A stretch of DNA of 64,000 nucleotides from Heloderma charlesbogerti (taxonomy: Eukaryota > Chordata > Lepidosauria > Squamata > Helodermatidae): assembly GCA_026122225.1 (NCBI GenBank), contig JANEZZ010002244.1:241001-305000 (forward strand). The letters are read 5' to 3'. The notes under the pieces were generated by a model. That model was given only the letters and a program-made list of their open reading frames with translations. It made no database searches and was not told the origin of the DNA. Position 1 is the stretch's first letter, and each line of letters begins with the position of its first letter. Below are positions 41,525-53,811 of the stretch, piece by piece. The position numbers and the translations under genes are program-made.

Positions 41525-43369
41525 TGTCCTCCCCACAAAATCAAGGTTTATTGATTTCAGGGCTGCAGAACTTGACACTCCCAAGTCTGAGGCCACGGGC
41601 GATGGGCCATGGTCCAGGGAAAGTTAGAAGTCCATGTTCCAGTAATTGTCTTCTTGTTTATTTTATCCAAGTACCCCAGTGAATAGGGGAAAAATAAACA
41701 CGCTGAACAAAAAAAAAATTCAAACAGTCGAGTCGTCTTTAGTGCTAGCCCTTGTGGCCGAATAAAAAAGGATGGTCCATTTTCTATTGAGCTGAGAAAT
41801 CTTTGAAGTGGGAGTTATTATCTGAGAAATTCCCCTTCGTCGCCCTAACAACGCTGATGAAACGTAAAAAGGTTCTTTGTCAGCGATTTGTTCTCCCCTC
41901 TGTCAAACTCCCTCTGCCCCGTTAGCTGGGACCGTTTCTAAAGAGATGAAACCAACCTTCTTAAAAGATAACGTTGGGATGGAGACAGAAAACGTCCCAG
42001 TATACAGCCAGATACCTAAATCTACCTACCTCTGTCTGCCTGTGCCTGACTCTCTGCAGGTGGAGGGGGCGTATAGATCTAGGATGGGGAAGGTGGGAGG
42101 AGAGAGGGAGAGAGAATCCCCTCGCCCCTCTTAACTTCTCTGCTCTAAAGGAAGCGATCTCCTAGGTCTTCTCTTCTGAACTCGTTTGTTTTAATTCTGT
42201 CCAAGGCATTGTTCTCTGCACAGAATCCAAATTCTTGTAAACAACATCAGTCATTAGGACCAAGTCTGTAACTGCTGTGCCTCCCCACCATCCCATTACT
42301 CCAGTGTAATGAATCCAACAGCTCACACAAGTCTTTGTACAGGCTCGGCTCGTGTTAATGCTGGAACTATCTATTAAAAGCACGTTTCTCTACTGCAATG
42401 CACTAAAATGGGGCATTGAAAACGATGGTTTCCATATGCTGCAATGTTTTATTGTCAACGAGTGGAAAGAAAACTAACACCCCACTTGGTAACCTCAACT
42501 GACAACTGCAACAGCCAACAGTTGAGAATGTCCTTAGAAATGGGATAGCGAGAGGGGGTGATGCATTGCTTACTTGTTTTTGCTTTTCTGCTACTCCTAT
42601 GGCTTTGGTTCCCTCTGAAAGTGTAAAATCTGGGCACTATTTGTCACACCCAAGTGCTGTAAACTAGATGGCCAGTAGCCCCAATGGATTTCTCCTGGAA
42701 TAAGGGTTGAACAAAGAAGGGTGGGTTAACTGGTACACAGGTACTGGAAGGTATTGGACCTCCATTATGGAGGCACTTGGGAAATTCACAGATAGCTCAG
42801 TCCATAATTTAGTTAAGCTGAAAGACTTGTAATTTAAGGAAATTGCAGCTCTATCCCAAATGTATGCAGAACAAGTCCTGCAGAAATCAATGCTAATGAC
42901 TTCTATGTATCATTTTCCATTCGGAGTGTTTCATTTAGACTCTAGTCTGCGATCTTAAACCATGTGCAAAGAACAAAGCTCCACTGAAATGAAAGATGTT
43001 TGTTTGTAACTAAATATTTAAATGGGAGTAAATCGTACTTCGTCTTAATCAGAACAAAAGATGTACACAACAGAGCAAGAGCATCTCACCAAAAAAAATC
43101 CGATTACAAAATCATATTTAAGTAACAACAGAGTTTATAATCCAAATATTATTTTCAATCCACCTATAAATTCAACTTTATTTTAAAGGTTTCTTGAGTT
43201 GTACAAAGTCTAAGTGATGTAATTGTTTTTACTTTAAATATCTGCTTTAAATGTTTACAAATGTCCAGTGGTACTTTTCATAAACCTGAATTTATGCCAG
43301 TGTTTTGCCTTACTCCACGATTTCTGAAAGGATGTTTTATACTTCCCACCTATCATGTATATAGACTGA
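41525..43369. other. Intergenic, nothing specific recognised
   Basis: AT-rich non-coding sequence. 41870-42170 is slightly more GC-rich. No family-level protein similarity was seen in the short open frames. Confidence 0.5.
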
Positions 43370-43440
43370 GTCTGCAATCCTTTACTCAGGTAAGGGTCCC
43401 ATTGAATTCAATGGGACTTACTTCTGAGTAGAAATGTATG
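43370..43440. repeat. PAL-A short palindromic interspersed repeat
   Basis: Carries TCTGCAATCCTTTACTC, CCCATTGAATTCAATGGG (a perfect palindrome) and GACTTACTTCTGAGTAGAA. Confidence 0.85.
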
Positions 43441-44159
43441 TAAATAATGAAAGGAAACAGTTACACAACTACCATGTAGGTTTATGTACCATGCGTAATT
43501 TGGGTCAATTTCTAATGCGATGTAATGTCAATTATTGTAGTTGGACTATTATAGATATGTTATGGATTTTTTAAAAATAAAAGCGAATATTGGGCAAAAA
43601 CAATCAATATTCTAACAGTCAATCATATTGATAAAGCATTTGTAGTTTTTAAATAAAGCCCCACGAGAGAACTATGAAACGTGCTTTCTTCTGATTAAAT
43701 TCTTCTTTACTTTTCTCTCTATTCCCCCCCCCCCTTTTCATCTGATTCTTTGAAAATCAAGTATCTGTTGTAGTTTCAACTACATTCTCGAAAAAGATAA
43801 ATGATGTTCTCAAGTTAGGGTTGGAAAGCTATTGCTGACCAAGGAACTCTTTTACTAAGGGAAACAATCACCACTTTCCGCACTAATGTTGTGTGTGTGT
43901 GTGTGTGTGTGTGTGTATAATATTGAAATTAGTTCATTGACTAAGTTAACCAACCCTACTAACCAACCCTTTTTCATGTGAATATTTCATAATGAGCCCA
44001 ATTACACACACACACACACACACACACAGAGTCTATCTACGGAAGGCTCCTAGCTGCCTTCTGCTTACTGTGTTTCGGTGCACATGCGCATTGGCTGAAT
44101 AAAACTTCAAAGACGTTGTCTTACACGGCCACTTGGCTTTCTTCTCCTGAGACATATCG

Positions 44160-44310
44160 TGTGAGGCCGAAATCGAGACTGAGTCCCGTTGAAAGCAGTG
44201 GGAGTTATTCCCCCAAACAAGCATCTATGAGATCAGGCAACCCTAATCAGGCTTACTTAGAAGAAAGTTCCACAAAAATCAATGGGGCTTCCTTCCCAGT
44301 AAATGCGTGT
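44160..44310. repeat. Decayed PAL-A copies
   Basis: Two partial matches: GACTGAGTCCCGTTGAAAGC with CAGTGGGAGTTATTCCC, then CAGGCTTACTTAGAAG with AATCAATGGGGCTTCC and AGTAAATGCGTGTAT. These are probably two old insertions. Confidence 0.5.
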
Positions 44311-44879
44311 ATGGCACGACTGGCGGCGGTGGGGCAGGAAGCCCGAGACCAAAAGCACTTTTTGTTCGGAAAGGAAGGTGTTTTCAGTGGATGGTGCTTG
44401 GTTACTTCTCAGGAAACCTGGATCGCGGGCGAGGCTTAGCTGTGTTTCGCACAGTCCTGAGCTGTTGTTGCCTTCCTTTTCACAACGTGCTTACCTATCT
44501 GCAAGAGAAGCAGAGCTGGGTCAGAGGTGACCCAGACAATGGGAACATGGGAAAGGCGATCAAGGAAATGTGTGTGCGTGTGTGTAGGCTATTCCACAGT
44601 CAGAAAGACTGGTGGGCAGGAGGCAGGACGACCAAAAGTCGAAGCCAACACTTCTGTGGCGCTTCATGGCGGATGGGTGCCCTGTTAATCGTTACACTCG
44701 GCTGTAGTCAGCAAGCAAGGGAAGGTTCCCCCCTAGGACAACATGGGGAGAGACGTGTGGGCATTCTTTCGTGGCCTTTCTATAGACGCTGCTGCTGCCT
44801 TTTTCTTCCTTCAATGCTGACAACCCATTTTGGAGGGCTCCCTCCCCTGTGGCTTTCTAGCACCGATCCCCCTGCAAGC

Positions 44880-44965
44880 CCCTGCATTGTGCGGACGCAT
44901 TAATTAAAGACCATTCATTTCACAAAAGGCCATTTGTATCTTTAGGAAATGAAGATTAGAAATAT
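44880..44965. promoter_or_regulatory. Candidate conserved element with TTAATTAA
   Basis: A compact repeat-free AT-rich segment between GC-rich flanks, with TTAATTAA at 44900-44907 (homeodomain-type site) and ATTCATTTC/CATTTGTATC sites. Suggestive only. Confidence 0.25.
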
Positions 44966-45461
44966 GAATCAGGACGGCCGAGCCCCGTTTCCGCCCAGGC
45001 ACACTAGTTGTGAGGGCGGGGGCGGGACAGAGATAGAGGCGAGCAGAAGAAAAGCCCCTCGGTGTCTCTGCGCCTCCTGTAATTGAATGCGCATCCGAAC
45101 GAAGAGCCCGCGCTTGTGTCTAGAAGTAGATGACCCCGGGGGTCGCGATTCCGCCGCTCTCGTCCGGGCTTCTGGGACAGGGAAGGCGAGATTCAAGTGT
45201 GGTGTCAGAAGAGATGCGTGAAATAACTTCGCCCTCAACCCGCAGAGCCGTTCCTGTTCAGAGATTTCCGCTTTCCCTTCACAGGGCTGCGCATTAATTT
45301 CTCAAGAAGGAAAGTTTTGCCACGGCAAAACCGGACGCCTCGTTTGTAGAGATTGTCCGCCCCACCGTCACGAATTAAAAAAAAGAAGTCGACTTGATGT
45401 GAATTGTTCGCTGCGTGCACCATCCCTGGAAGAAACGATGGATGTCTAGATAGACACATTT

Positions 45462-45552
45462 ACAGCGCAATTCGGAACATGTATACTCGGAAGTAAGTGC
45501 CATTGGGTTCAATGGTGCTTACTCCCAAGTAAGTGTGTATCGGTTTGCAGCC
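45462..45552. repeat. PAL-A short palindromic interspersed repeat
   Basis: Contains GCAATTCGGAACATG, CTCGGAAGTAAGTGCC, GGTTCAATGGTGCTTACTCC and AGTGTGTATCGGTTTGCAG, following the PAL-A order with an inverted end. Confidence 0.8.
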
Positions 45553-46253
45553 CGGGGCGGGGGGGAAGATACATTTCTAGACATGCAGATAGGGTCGATA
45601 AACCAATTGTATTCGATTGCTCTTGTGGGAAGAGCTGGTGGGATGTACCAGAGTATTCCGAGCTAGAGTACTGCTTCGGAGTAAGTGGTTTAGGGGTCGC
45701 AACCTACGGTGGCCTAAGAAAGCAAGAGGAAGCCCTATCGTCTTCTCGGCTACTTCCCTTTCTCTTCCACGGGGCTTGTACACTCTCCGGTGTAGAGGGT
45801 CACCATGTTTTCAGGCCAGGTGTATTTAGGTCCACTATTTATTTATACCAGTTGGAAATGCGTGGTAAGGGAGCCCATTTTCAATAGGCGTGTTTAAGGT
45901 GAGAATGTTCCATTTAAATCGGTGAGAATAATACGAATTAGAAACCCTAACACTTTAGTTGAAGGATTCCTCCAAGCACATACCGGAGAGACACGTGTGG
46001 TGTTGCACACTACCAGCTATTCTCTGACTTCTTCCTAATGGGTTTAAGACCATGAGAGACGACTGTTTTCTCATGAACAAGAACTGGATTTCAATGCACT
46101 CAAAAGGGACAAAACTAATAAAGTGACAATGTATTAGTAATATGACATGTGAGATGTATGCTGCAATTTTTGCGTATATGCCATGGACGTAACATCGTTG
46201 GAAGCTTATACAAACATCGTTGTTGTTGATGATGATGATGTTGTTCAGATCCT

Positions 46254-46332
46254 TGGGTTGGATCCAGACATGGCTAACTTAATTCCCATTTAGTTCAATG
46301 GGTCTCCTCTAAATAAGTCTGTATCCAACCCA
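46254..46332. repeat. PAL-D short palindromic interspersed repeat (diverged)
   Basis: Begins GGGTTGGATCCAGACATGG and ends CTGTATCCAACCCA, with TTCAATGGGTCTCCTC between. A diverged copy. Confidence 0.7.
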
Positions 46333-46589
46333 TATCCGCAATGGAAGAAAGGAGTAACAGAAACCAATCAGGGTTGAGTTAGGAAAGCAAAAGGAAGTTT
46401 AAAAAGTCCTTGTCAAAGTCTTTCTCACACGCACACGTCAGAAATGCCCTTAGTTTCATTTAATTTTTTTCACGTTATCTGGGTTATATGTTGGTTTAGT
46501 TGTAGTCAAATCGATTTTGGTAGCCTTTTGTGAATTTTGTTTTCCACATTTAAAGGAAATTCCATTACTGCCGATGAAGAAGAGAGAAT

Positions 46590-46621
<32 letters not shown>

Positions 46622-47314
46622 GCACATTCCTCCTTTTAGCCTCTTATGCTTCCTATCGATGAATACAATGCCTGCCAAACAGATATTTATTCAAAAGGAC
46701 AACAATTGGTTGCAATCTCTGCAATGGTGAAAAGTATTTCAGTTTTTTTCAGTTTTTTACACACTTAAGAGTTCATCTAAGGTCAAGTAGGAGTCTGTAT
46801 TAAACAACTACAGTATATGTTAAGTTGTTGTTATTGCAAAGACCAACACAAACATTATAACCAGGATCAGAAATGTTCGTATTTTCACTGACAGATCTGG
46901 AAGGTTTATTCAAAGTGCAGTTCCTTCACTGGTAAATTAACCTTTGAACCTTGCATGGATTTCATACCAGTAGCATTCAACATGTAGTTTGAAGAAGGTA
47001 GATTTACTTGATCAAAACTGTTATTGTTTTCATCAGGCAAAGCTTTCATTTTCAAAGCAGGAAATAAACCACTCACAATTGCAAAACGTCACAGATTTTG
47101 GTGGATACTTTCCAGGTAAGTTCTTCAAAAAATGTGATTCAAAATACAAATGAGTTTTCTTTAAAATGGCCAAAACTCAAAAACAAACCTTCAGTCATTT
47201 GTATATATTTTGAAAATAATTGACACATGATCACCAGTCTCTTGTCCTCAAAGACAGACTTTGAAAGCAAAGAATTTAATCCCCTTTTAAATTGCAGGAA
47301 CACATTTTAAGCTC
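46333..47314. other. Intergenic AT-rich DNA
   Basis: Non-coding. A CA run of about 15 units lies at 46592-46621. Nothing else specific was seen. Confidence 0.5.
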
Positions 47315-47397
47315 AGGCTGCAATCCTAAACACACTTACTAGGGAGTAAGTCCCATTGGTGGGATTTACTTTTAAGTAAATATACATAGGTTGGTAC
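47315..47397. repeat. PAL-A short palindromic interspersed repeat
   Basis: Carries GGCTGCAATCCTAAACACAC, AGGGAGTAAGTCCCATTGG and GGGATTTACTTTTAAGTA. Confidence 0.8.
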
Positions 47398-48329
47398 TGT
47401 TAAATATATTAAATTGTGCCCCATTAACTGTGCTAGTTTTCCAGTGTTGGGAGACTTGATCCACAACCAGTTAAGTGAGTTTCTTCACCTAATTGGTCCA
47501 TTGTCTTGCAGTGGGAATTAGTGGCCTTAAACCTTAAATCATACATTCAAATGACTGAATTCTGGGGAGAGTTCTTTAGATATTTTAACATAAACTAGCC
47601 ATTTCTTCTTTAAAACTGGCCATCCTAATGAGTTGTTGAAATTGTTTACTGATACAAAGAAAACAAACCACTATTGACTATCCTTGGATAAATTTTATTC
47701 ATCTTAATTGCACTACTCTGGAGTAACCATAATTTTTAGACACGCAAGATAATCCTATTATTGTATTGACTTCTAATCTAGTCACATACTGAGGAGTTTA
47801 AATATATTATAGAACTCTTTAGCATATCCCTTTATTGATCTTTCTAACATGATACATCACTTGGTTAGCCTGTAACAATTAAATTCTCTCCCTTGGAAGA
47901 AGCTTTATTATAAACATTGACAACTCTGGTTAGGTGTTAAGCACCCAGATAAATCTTGTCTCTAATGCAAGTAATTGTATTTTTTTTCTCCTATACTCAA
48001 ATATGGTGTGTGTGTGTGTGTACGCCCACACATGTGTACATGCTGCACATACCCGCGTATGTACGCACACACAGAGTGAGAAAAGAAAAACAAAACAAAA
48101 CAACAACATTTGATTTAAAATGTGTGTGTGTGTATGTGTGTGTGTCGGGGTGGGGGGTGGGGAATAATCATTTCAATTTTTCTTGTCCAGGAAATGGACC
48201 AATTTAAGGGGGTGGGGAAGAGTTGTACAATTTCAGACACTCCTTTAAGTGTGAAATATCATTTCATTGTACAAAGTTAAAAAGAGGGTCGGTAATCCAA
48301 CTTCCGGAAAGTGTTCTGAATTATTTCAG

Positions 48330-48640
48330 CAGGCTCTCTTAAAGGGGATTAGCAGGGCTTTAGGCCTTCTGTTTTATTCAATCTCTGATTTTATGTTATA
48401 ATTACGAGATGTAAAGCCTCTTGAATTAGTATGCAGCGGTAGTCCAGACATTATGCAGGTGCTATTCTAATCATTCAGCTTTTTAATTAAGGGACGAGGT
48501 AAGAAAACAGAATAATAAAAACACTTTTGTGAGAGCTGAGAAAATTGTGAGCGACTGCATGAATGAAGCCTTTATACCTTCTCCTGACAGGTCAGACACC
48601 AATTGCCTGACTTACGACCTTTTCTTGGTGAAACAAGGCT
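48330..48640. promoter_or_regulatory. Candidate conserved regulatory block
   Basis: About 310 bp free of simple and interspersed repeats, following a GT-repeat-rich stretch. TTAATTAA lies at 48483-48490, with several TAAT/ATTA cores and CCTGACAGGTCAG near 48583-48595. No coding potential. Enhancer status is inferred from composition only. Confidence 0.35.
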
Positions 48641-49098
48641 GAGCAGCTTTCTCACCTTGTTCCCATTATATGGCTTTTATGCTCCTAGAGAACTTATGGA
48701 AATGCCCATAAGATTCTTACTTAAATTGGGGAGGGAAGCGGGGAGGGTGGGGAAGAAGTGGTAGATATTTCCATTATAATGGATAGGTAGTTTATAAGAA
48801 ATTACTTCCTCTCTGAATGTTCTCAAATGGGTGGCCAGCTTGTGTATATGTATATAAGTGATTGCCATGTACATTAATTATTTGTCTTTTTAAAGCATTT
48901 TTGTAGGTAACCCTTGCAGAGGACATTACAAGGATTGGGGGAGGTGCCATGGAATAAAAGTTTCTGGGGTTCAAGACATAGCGTTTTTCTAAGGCAGCCC
49001 CTTATCTACTTAGCCTTAGCGAGTTTCATTGCTTTTGAAGCTGAGGTAGCCCTGTCTACCTACTCCTTAAAAGTAAATGGATAGGATTTAAGACCATT

Positions 49099-49236
49099 TA
49101 GGGTGCAATCCTATGTATGTTTAGACAGAGAAAAGGCCTACAATTCCCAGCATGCCCCAGCCAGCTTTGCTGGGCTGGGGCATGCTGGGAATTGTAGACC
49201 TTTTCTCCATCTAAACATGCAAAGGATTGTGCCCTA
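49099..49236. mobile_element. PAL-B hairpin element (MITE-like), copy 1
   Basis: 138 bp almost perfect inverted repeat. The left end is TAGGGTGCAATCCTATG and the right end is GGATTGTGCCCTA. Both arms carry TTCCCAGCATGCCCCAGC or its complement around a loop of a few bases. There is no coding capacity. Flanking TTA/TAG bases would fit a TA-type target, not proven. Adjacent 49243-49310 looks like a decayed PAL-A copy. Confidence 0.85.
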
Positions 49237-49422
49237 GGGCTTTAAGTATAATTCTGCATATTTACTCGGAAGCAAGTCCCTTTGCGATCAGTGGGTTTTA
49301 TTTTCAACTCCATGTCTTACTAAACATATTCCCTTAGCAGTGTGATCATAGGCACATTTACTTAAAAGTAATTCAGGGGAGTTACTTACTCCCTAGGATA
49401 AGTGTCCTCGCTCTGACTGGGA

Positions 49423-49620
49423 GGAGTTCGTGTGGTGTAAGCAGTTGGCTAGTTGGACTACAACTCAAAAGACCCAGGTTCTAATCCACCGCCACCTCCA
49501 TGATTTGCACCGCATGCTCTTGACCTACTCACCTTCTCTTCTCCTAACCTAACTCACAGGGTCATTGGGAGGGAGGGAAGAGCTGGACACCAACCTTGTG
49601 TTCCTTGAAAGAAAGATAGT
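49423..49620 (+). mobile_element. Diverged tRNA-derived SINE
   Basis: Same order as the intronic SINE at 33934: an A-box-like head (GTGGTGTAAGCAGTTGG), B-box-like GGTTCTAATCC at 49477-49487, then TTGACCTACTCACC, CTAACTCACAGGGTCATTGG and TTGTGTTCCTTGAAAG at the 3' end. It is much more diverged and lacks a clear A-rich tail. Confidence 0.65.
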
Positions 49621-50591
49621 CAATGAATGACTTGAACGGGAATGGCTTACCTTTAAGTAGTCATGTATACATTCTGACTCCACCAAAGCAGTAAATCTGG
49701 CCCCTACCAGTATGGTCATCCATTATCACAATTTCAATGCAACAAACTGGGGTTTCCAAAACATTGTTGTGTTTGTTGTGGTAAAACTCTGTAAGGCTCT
49801 CAAATATTTGACTGGCTTTCTTTGTATAAGAGAAGAAATGCCTGGTTTGGAAGGCTTCTGAAAGCCATTTTCTGTTACACAAGACCCCGCTTTTCTTCCA
49901 CTGAACTCAAAACAGCCTACTAAAGATTCCCAGGAGGTCTCTCAACTAAGCAATGACCAGACCAGACTCTGCTTAATGGAAGTCTGCTTCAGATCTCACC
50001 CTGGGTGGAACCTGTCCATGCCCTTTCATTTCAAAGGCCGGGCCTTAATTCCAGATTACACTCAGCTCATGCCCAGAGTCTGCTTTCTAGCATACATTCT
50101 GGACAGGCGTCAGTCCTCCTGCCTCAGATGAATTCCTTGGACAGAAGTACCATCCCTTCTTACTTCGTGTGGCTAATGTACATGGCAAAGCAAAGCGCAC
50201 TTATACCTCAGTCCCCATCATGTTTTTTTTTCGGAAGTATATCTCCTAAATCTATCCAGTAAGTGTGGGTAATTATACTAATGATGGACACCTTACTCAG
50301 TAGTAATGGCACTGAAATCAAGGACGCTGTTCTAGAACTGAGTGTTCAACGGCTTAACTAGCATCCGAGCATTTCAGCCTGTGAACTGGGCTGGTTGGGA
50401 CAGGGTTTTGTTGTTTGTCCGTTTGTTTCTCTTCCACTTCCACCATGAAATTGGTCCGAATCTCAGATACCAACCACATTGACTTAGGTCTTTATCCACC
50501 CAGGTCCTTTGACATCGACTTCAATGATATCTGGATTACTTCTTCCAAACGAGTCTGTAATCCTCACATTCAAATCCAACTTTATTCCATC

Positions 50592-50623
<32 letters not shown>

Positions 50624-50885
50624 ATGAAGCCCACGTGCTCTTCAGGCCAATATAGGCATATGTCCAGTTCTGTCTTTGAATTCGACACGAGGTTATTGCA
50701 TTTGCACCGTAAAAAAGAAATACGATGTTTGTTTGGGGGCTGCTGGAAAGAGGCCCCAAAGGGCTGGAGGAGGAGGAAGGGGCTGTGTACAGAGACCGGC
50801 TAGACTTTGATGCCTTGTATGGAGAAGTGGGGGACTTTGGAGGGAGGGCAGGTCTTCTGGAGGTGGCTGTCTTTTTTTCAAGTGG

Positions 50886-50921
<36 letters not shown>

Positions 50922-50984
50922 GTCTGTCTTTCCTTTCCCGCCCCAGGCCCACCCTTCTTCCCTCTTCCCCACCCCCCTTTCGGA

Positions 50985-51425
50985 GCAGAGTTCAGAAGCT
51001 GTAAATGAATCCATTCGGACTGCTCCGGGAGCTTTTCGTCGTCGTCTTCTGCCGGAGAACAATGCCAAGTATTAGGATATCAGGAGCACTCGAAATGATC
51101 ACGCGTTCAGTGATTTTGCTTTCACGGATGAGAAGTTTCTCTCTCCCCGCCCCCAACCCCCTCTTCTTCCTTCCAATGTAAATCAAGCGCTTTGGTTATT
51201 AAGGCCGAGCTCTAATCTCCAACAACCTCCACATAATGCCGCCGAAGCTCCGCACCACTTCGCACCTGCATCCTGAATAGAGGCGCCTTTTCAATGGAAG
51301 ACACGCTTGTTGGCCCTGCTCTCCAAAGAAGTTGTCTGAATGAGTCAAGCGCGCTGAATGCTCAGACTCGGTTTCGCTTGCTCTCCTTTGATCAGGGAAA
51401 GTGGCTTCTAATTCCCCACTCCCCC
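50985..51425. promoter_or_regulatory. Candidate conserved regulatory block with TCF/LEF site
   Basis: Repeat-poor sequence between CT microsatellites (50890-50919 and 51461-51477). CCTTTGATC at 51385-51393 is a strong TCF/LEF consensus. GATCACGCG and AGTATTAGGATATC sites also occur. No coding frame is convincing. Inferred from composition only. Confidence 0.35.
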
Positions 51426-51722
51426 GGACCCACCCGCGTGGTAACATCGTTTTGAACTCTCTCTCTCTCTCTCTCTTTTTAAACAGTAAAAAGAATCCTA
51501 AAATTCTAAACCACACATATGAATCAAAAAGTTAATACATACATTGCCTGGCTCCAGAAACAAGAATCCTAAAATTAAACAAACAAACAAAACATGACTT
51601 GCTTAACCCAGAAAATAGATTTGCTACCTTGAGATACCAGGTCATTCCAAACTTTAAAAATAGTGTAAGTATTCCCAACTAGTTTGTCTAGTCAAGTTGG
51701 GGTTTTGTTTCGTTATTTTCAG

Positions 51723-51747
51723 GAGGGGGGCGGGGGGCGGGGGGCGG
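51723..51747 (+). repeat. (GGGGGGC)n G-rich tract
   Basis: Three consecutive G6 runs separated by single C bases, preceded by AGGAG and followed by GG. Potential G-quadruplex. Confidence 0.85.
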
Positions 51748-52049
51748 AATAGGATGTTTTCTCTCTCAGTTCGTTTTTTATAGATCTGGAGAGATAATAA
51801 AAGCAACCCCAAGTTCAGAGCATTAAAATAAGCTCATCAGGCTTTGAGGGCTGAATATTGATTGTTTATTTGTAGGCATATGCCTACACATGCATACATG
51901 TAGAAGACTACACACACACACAAAACATGTGTCTGTGTCTCCGAACCAACAACAAGTGAGGCATAAATGTAAGGGATATGCCACCTGTTTTGGTTTAGTT
52001 TTTAAAAAATCTGAACAAGTGCTGTGAAGAGGAATTCTGTCTAACACTA

Positions 52050-52275
52050 AGGCTGCAATCCTATACACGCTTGTCTGGGAGTAAGTCCAATTGAATGGGG
52101 CTTACTTTTGAGTAGAGATATGTGGCATTGTGCTGTTAACGTTGCCTTTCACAATAACCCAGGAATGGAACGGAAGTGGTTTTGTCGAGGCTGCAATCTT
52201 GTTCACCCTAATTGGGGGAGAGGAGGTGAATGCCGTTGAACTCAATGGGACTAACGTCTGAGTAAACACGCCCTT
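52050..52275. repeat. Two PAL-A repeats in tandem
   Basis: 52050-52133 has GGCTGCAATCCTATACACGC, GGGAGTAAGTCCAATTGAA and GGCTTACTTTTGAGTAGAG. 52188-52275 has GGCTGCAATCTTGTTCACC, TTGAACTCAATGGGACTAAC and GTCTGAGTAAACACG. Both have the same orientation of the shared core, separated by about 55 bp. Confidence 0.8.
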
Positions 52276-52489
52276 TTGAGCGCAAGAGAAATTGCTTCCT
52301 AGTACTCACACAGAGGCTCAGGCTGCACAGCTGGTTCAGTTCAATGGCAATAATTTGAGCAGGGTTTCTTTCTAAGAACCGGTGAAATATATGTGTGCTG
52401 GTAGGTTTGTTTGCTTATTTATATTTGAGTATCTGAGCAGGCAGCAGCAATCCGGTAGTGGCAATATTCCTTACGCTAAGTAGTCACGT

Positions 52490-52640
52490 TGTATTTAATT
52501 AATTAATTAGGGCTATTTTTAGCTTGCCTTTCAATCATATCGATCCTCGAAGCATGGCACAATTAAAATTTAACAATACAAACAGAATCATAAAACAACA
52601 ATAAAACAGCAGAGGAACGAGGGAAGAAGAGCTGGCATTA
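52490..52640. repeat. Possible 3' end of a decayed non-LTR retroelement
   Basis: TTAGCTTGCCTTTCAATC followed by an A-rich AACAATACAAACAG/AATAAAACAGC stretch resembles degenerate retroelement tails of reptile genomes. The assignment is weak. Confidence 0.3.
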
Positions 52641-52738
52641 AAACACAAATAATAAAAGGCCCGTTTAAGTCTGCAAACTTAAACACACTTGGTAGGGAGC
52701 AGGAGTAAGCCATTGACCTGCCCGATGCCTTCCCCAAT

Positions 52739-52800
52739 CAGCTGCCCCCGCCCCGATATGTTGGACTACAACTCCCATCAACCCAGCCTGCGTGGGCGAT
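52739..52800. repeat. Partial PAL-C repeat
   Basis: GATATGTTGGACTACAAC and CTCCCATCAACCCAGCC match the interior of the PAL-C element found complete at 55599, 59589 and 62942. Confidence 0.7.
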
Positions 52801-53272
52801 GGATAGAAATGCAACATTTTATTTAAAACAAACAACTCCCTGAATACCAATACCTGAAAAATAATCCTTTGAAACTGGTTGTTGTTGTTTTTAAAGGTCA
52901 CTCCACAACAAGGTCTCCTCTTACTAATATCTATTCCCTTAATACAAGATGCCTCTCAAGTGCAAGTATACTAAAGCTTTTTAAATTATTCCTCTGAAAA
53001 AGTGGGCTTTCCTCTGAGGCTGAGCATAGGAACATTCCGTGGGAGGTCTTTTATGGCCTTACAAACTCCTACCTAATTTGCTTACCATTCTTGAGCAAAT
53101 AATTAGGTGAGGTTCTGACAGCAAGCACTTCCAGGTCAAGTGTTGTTCCTCCCCAATAAAAGGGCCTGGAGCCTTCACCTGATATATTTCAGGTTAGGGT
53201 TTGTTACTGGATACGCCTACATACAGACTCCCAGGTAAGAGCCATTTGACACATTCCCCAGCAACAGCCCTA

Positions 53273-53358
53273 GGGGTTGTATCCAATGTCGGTCCTACTT
53301 AGAGTACACCCATTGAAATGAATGGGACTTAAGTTAGACTAACATTGGAGACAACCCC
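53273..53358. repeat. PAL-D short palindromic interspersed repeat
   Basis: Best preserved copy: GGGGTTGTATCCAATGTCGG at the left, GAAATGAATGGGACTTAAG in the middle, and ACTAACATTGGAGACAACCCC at the right, the near reverse complement of the left end. Confidence 0.85.
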
Positions 53359-53699
53359 AGGTCTGTCACCACTGGATATTCAACATACAACTGTAGCCAA
53401 TTCTGGCAATCTATAAATATGTACTTGTGTGATACATGCATTTTCAAACGAAATGTGAAGGTATGATACAGTCACATTTTGCATGATGATGATGATGATG
53501 TCTGAACAAGATCTAAATCCCATTAATTTAATGGGATTCAATTCCACCAAAAAGATGGAGGAATGAGGCGCCTACTGGAGGGGCATTGTGTAGACAGGGA
53601 GGAAAATCCTATAGGTTTCAGACCTCAGGTGGATATTCCTCAGAATAACATCTATAGTTAACTATTATGAGGACCACAAGAAATACTCTTCGAGCCAGA

Positions 53700-53811
53700 A
53701 GAAGGTGGTGGCTCCAATGTCAGTGGGGAGTTGAATCCCCTCCAGGTTTTAGTCAGAACTCTAAAGGAGCTATCCAAGGTCCAGTGACATCAGAGCCACC
53801 AGTCGCCAGTG
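53700..53811. repeat. PAL-E repeat, standalone copy
   Basis: AGGTGGTGGCTCCAATGTC, TGAATCCCCTCCAGG, TTTTAGTCAGAACTC, TAAAGGAGCTATCCAAGG and a far end GAGCCACCAGTCGCCAGTG that inverts the start. Same family as the nested element at 59822-60022. Confidence 0.7.

Noticed and set aside
44307..44903. 198-codon plus-strand open frame
   Set aside because: No recognisable domain and no splice or promoter context, and it lies next to decayed repeats; chance frame in GC-richer DNA.
50484..51068. 194-codon minus-strand open frame
   Set aside because: Driven by CT and GT microsatellites (Arg-Glu and Thr-His runs); not a gene.
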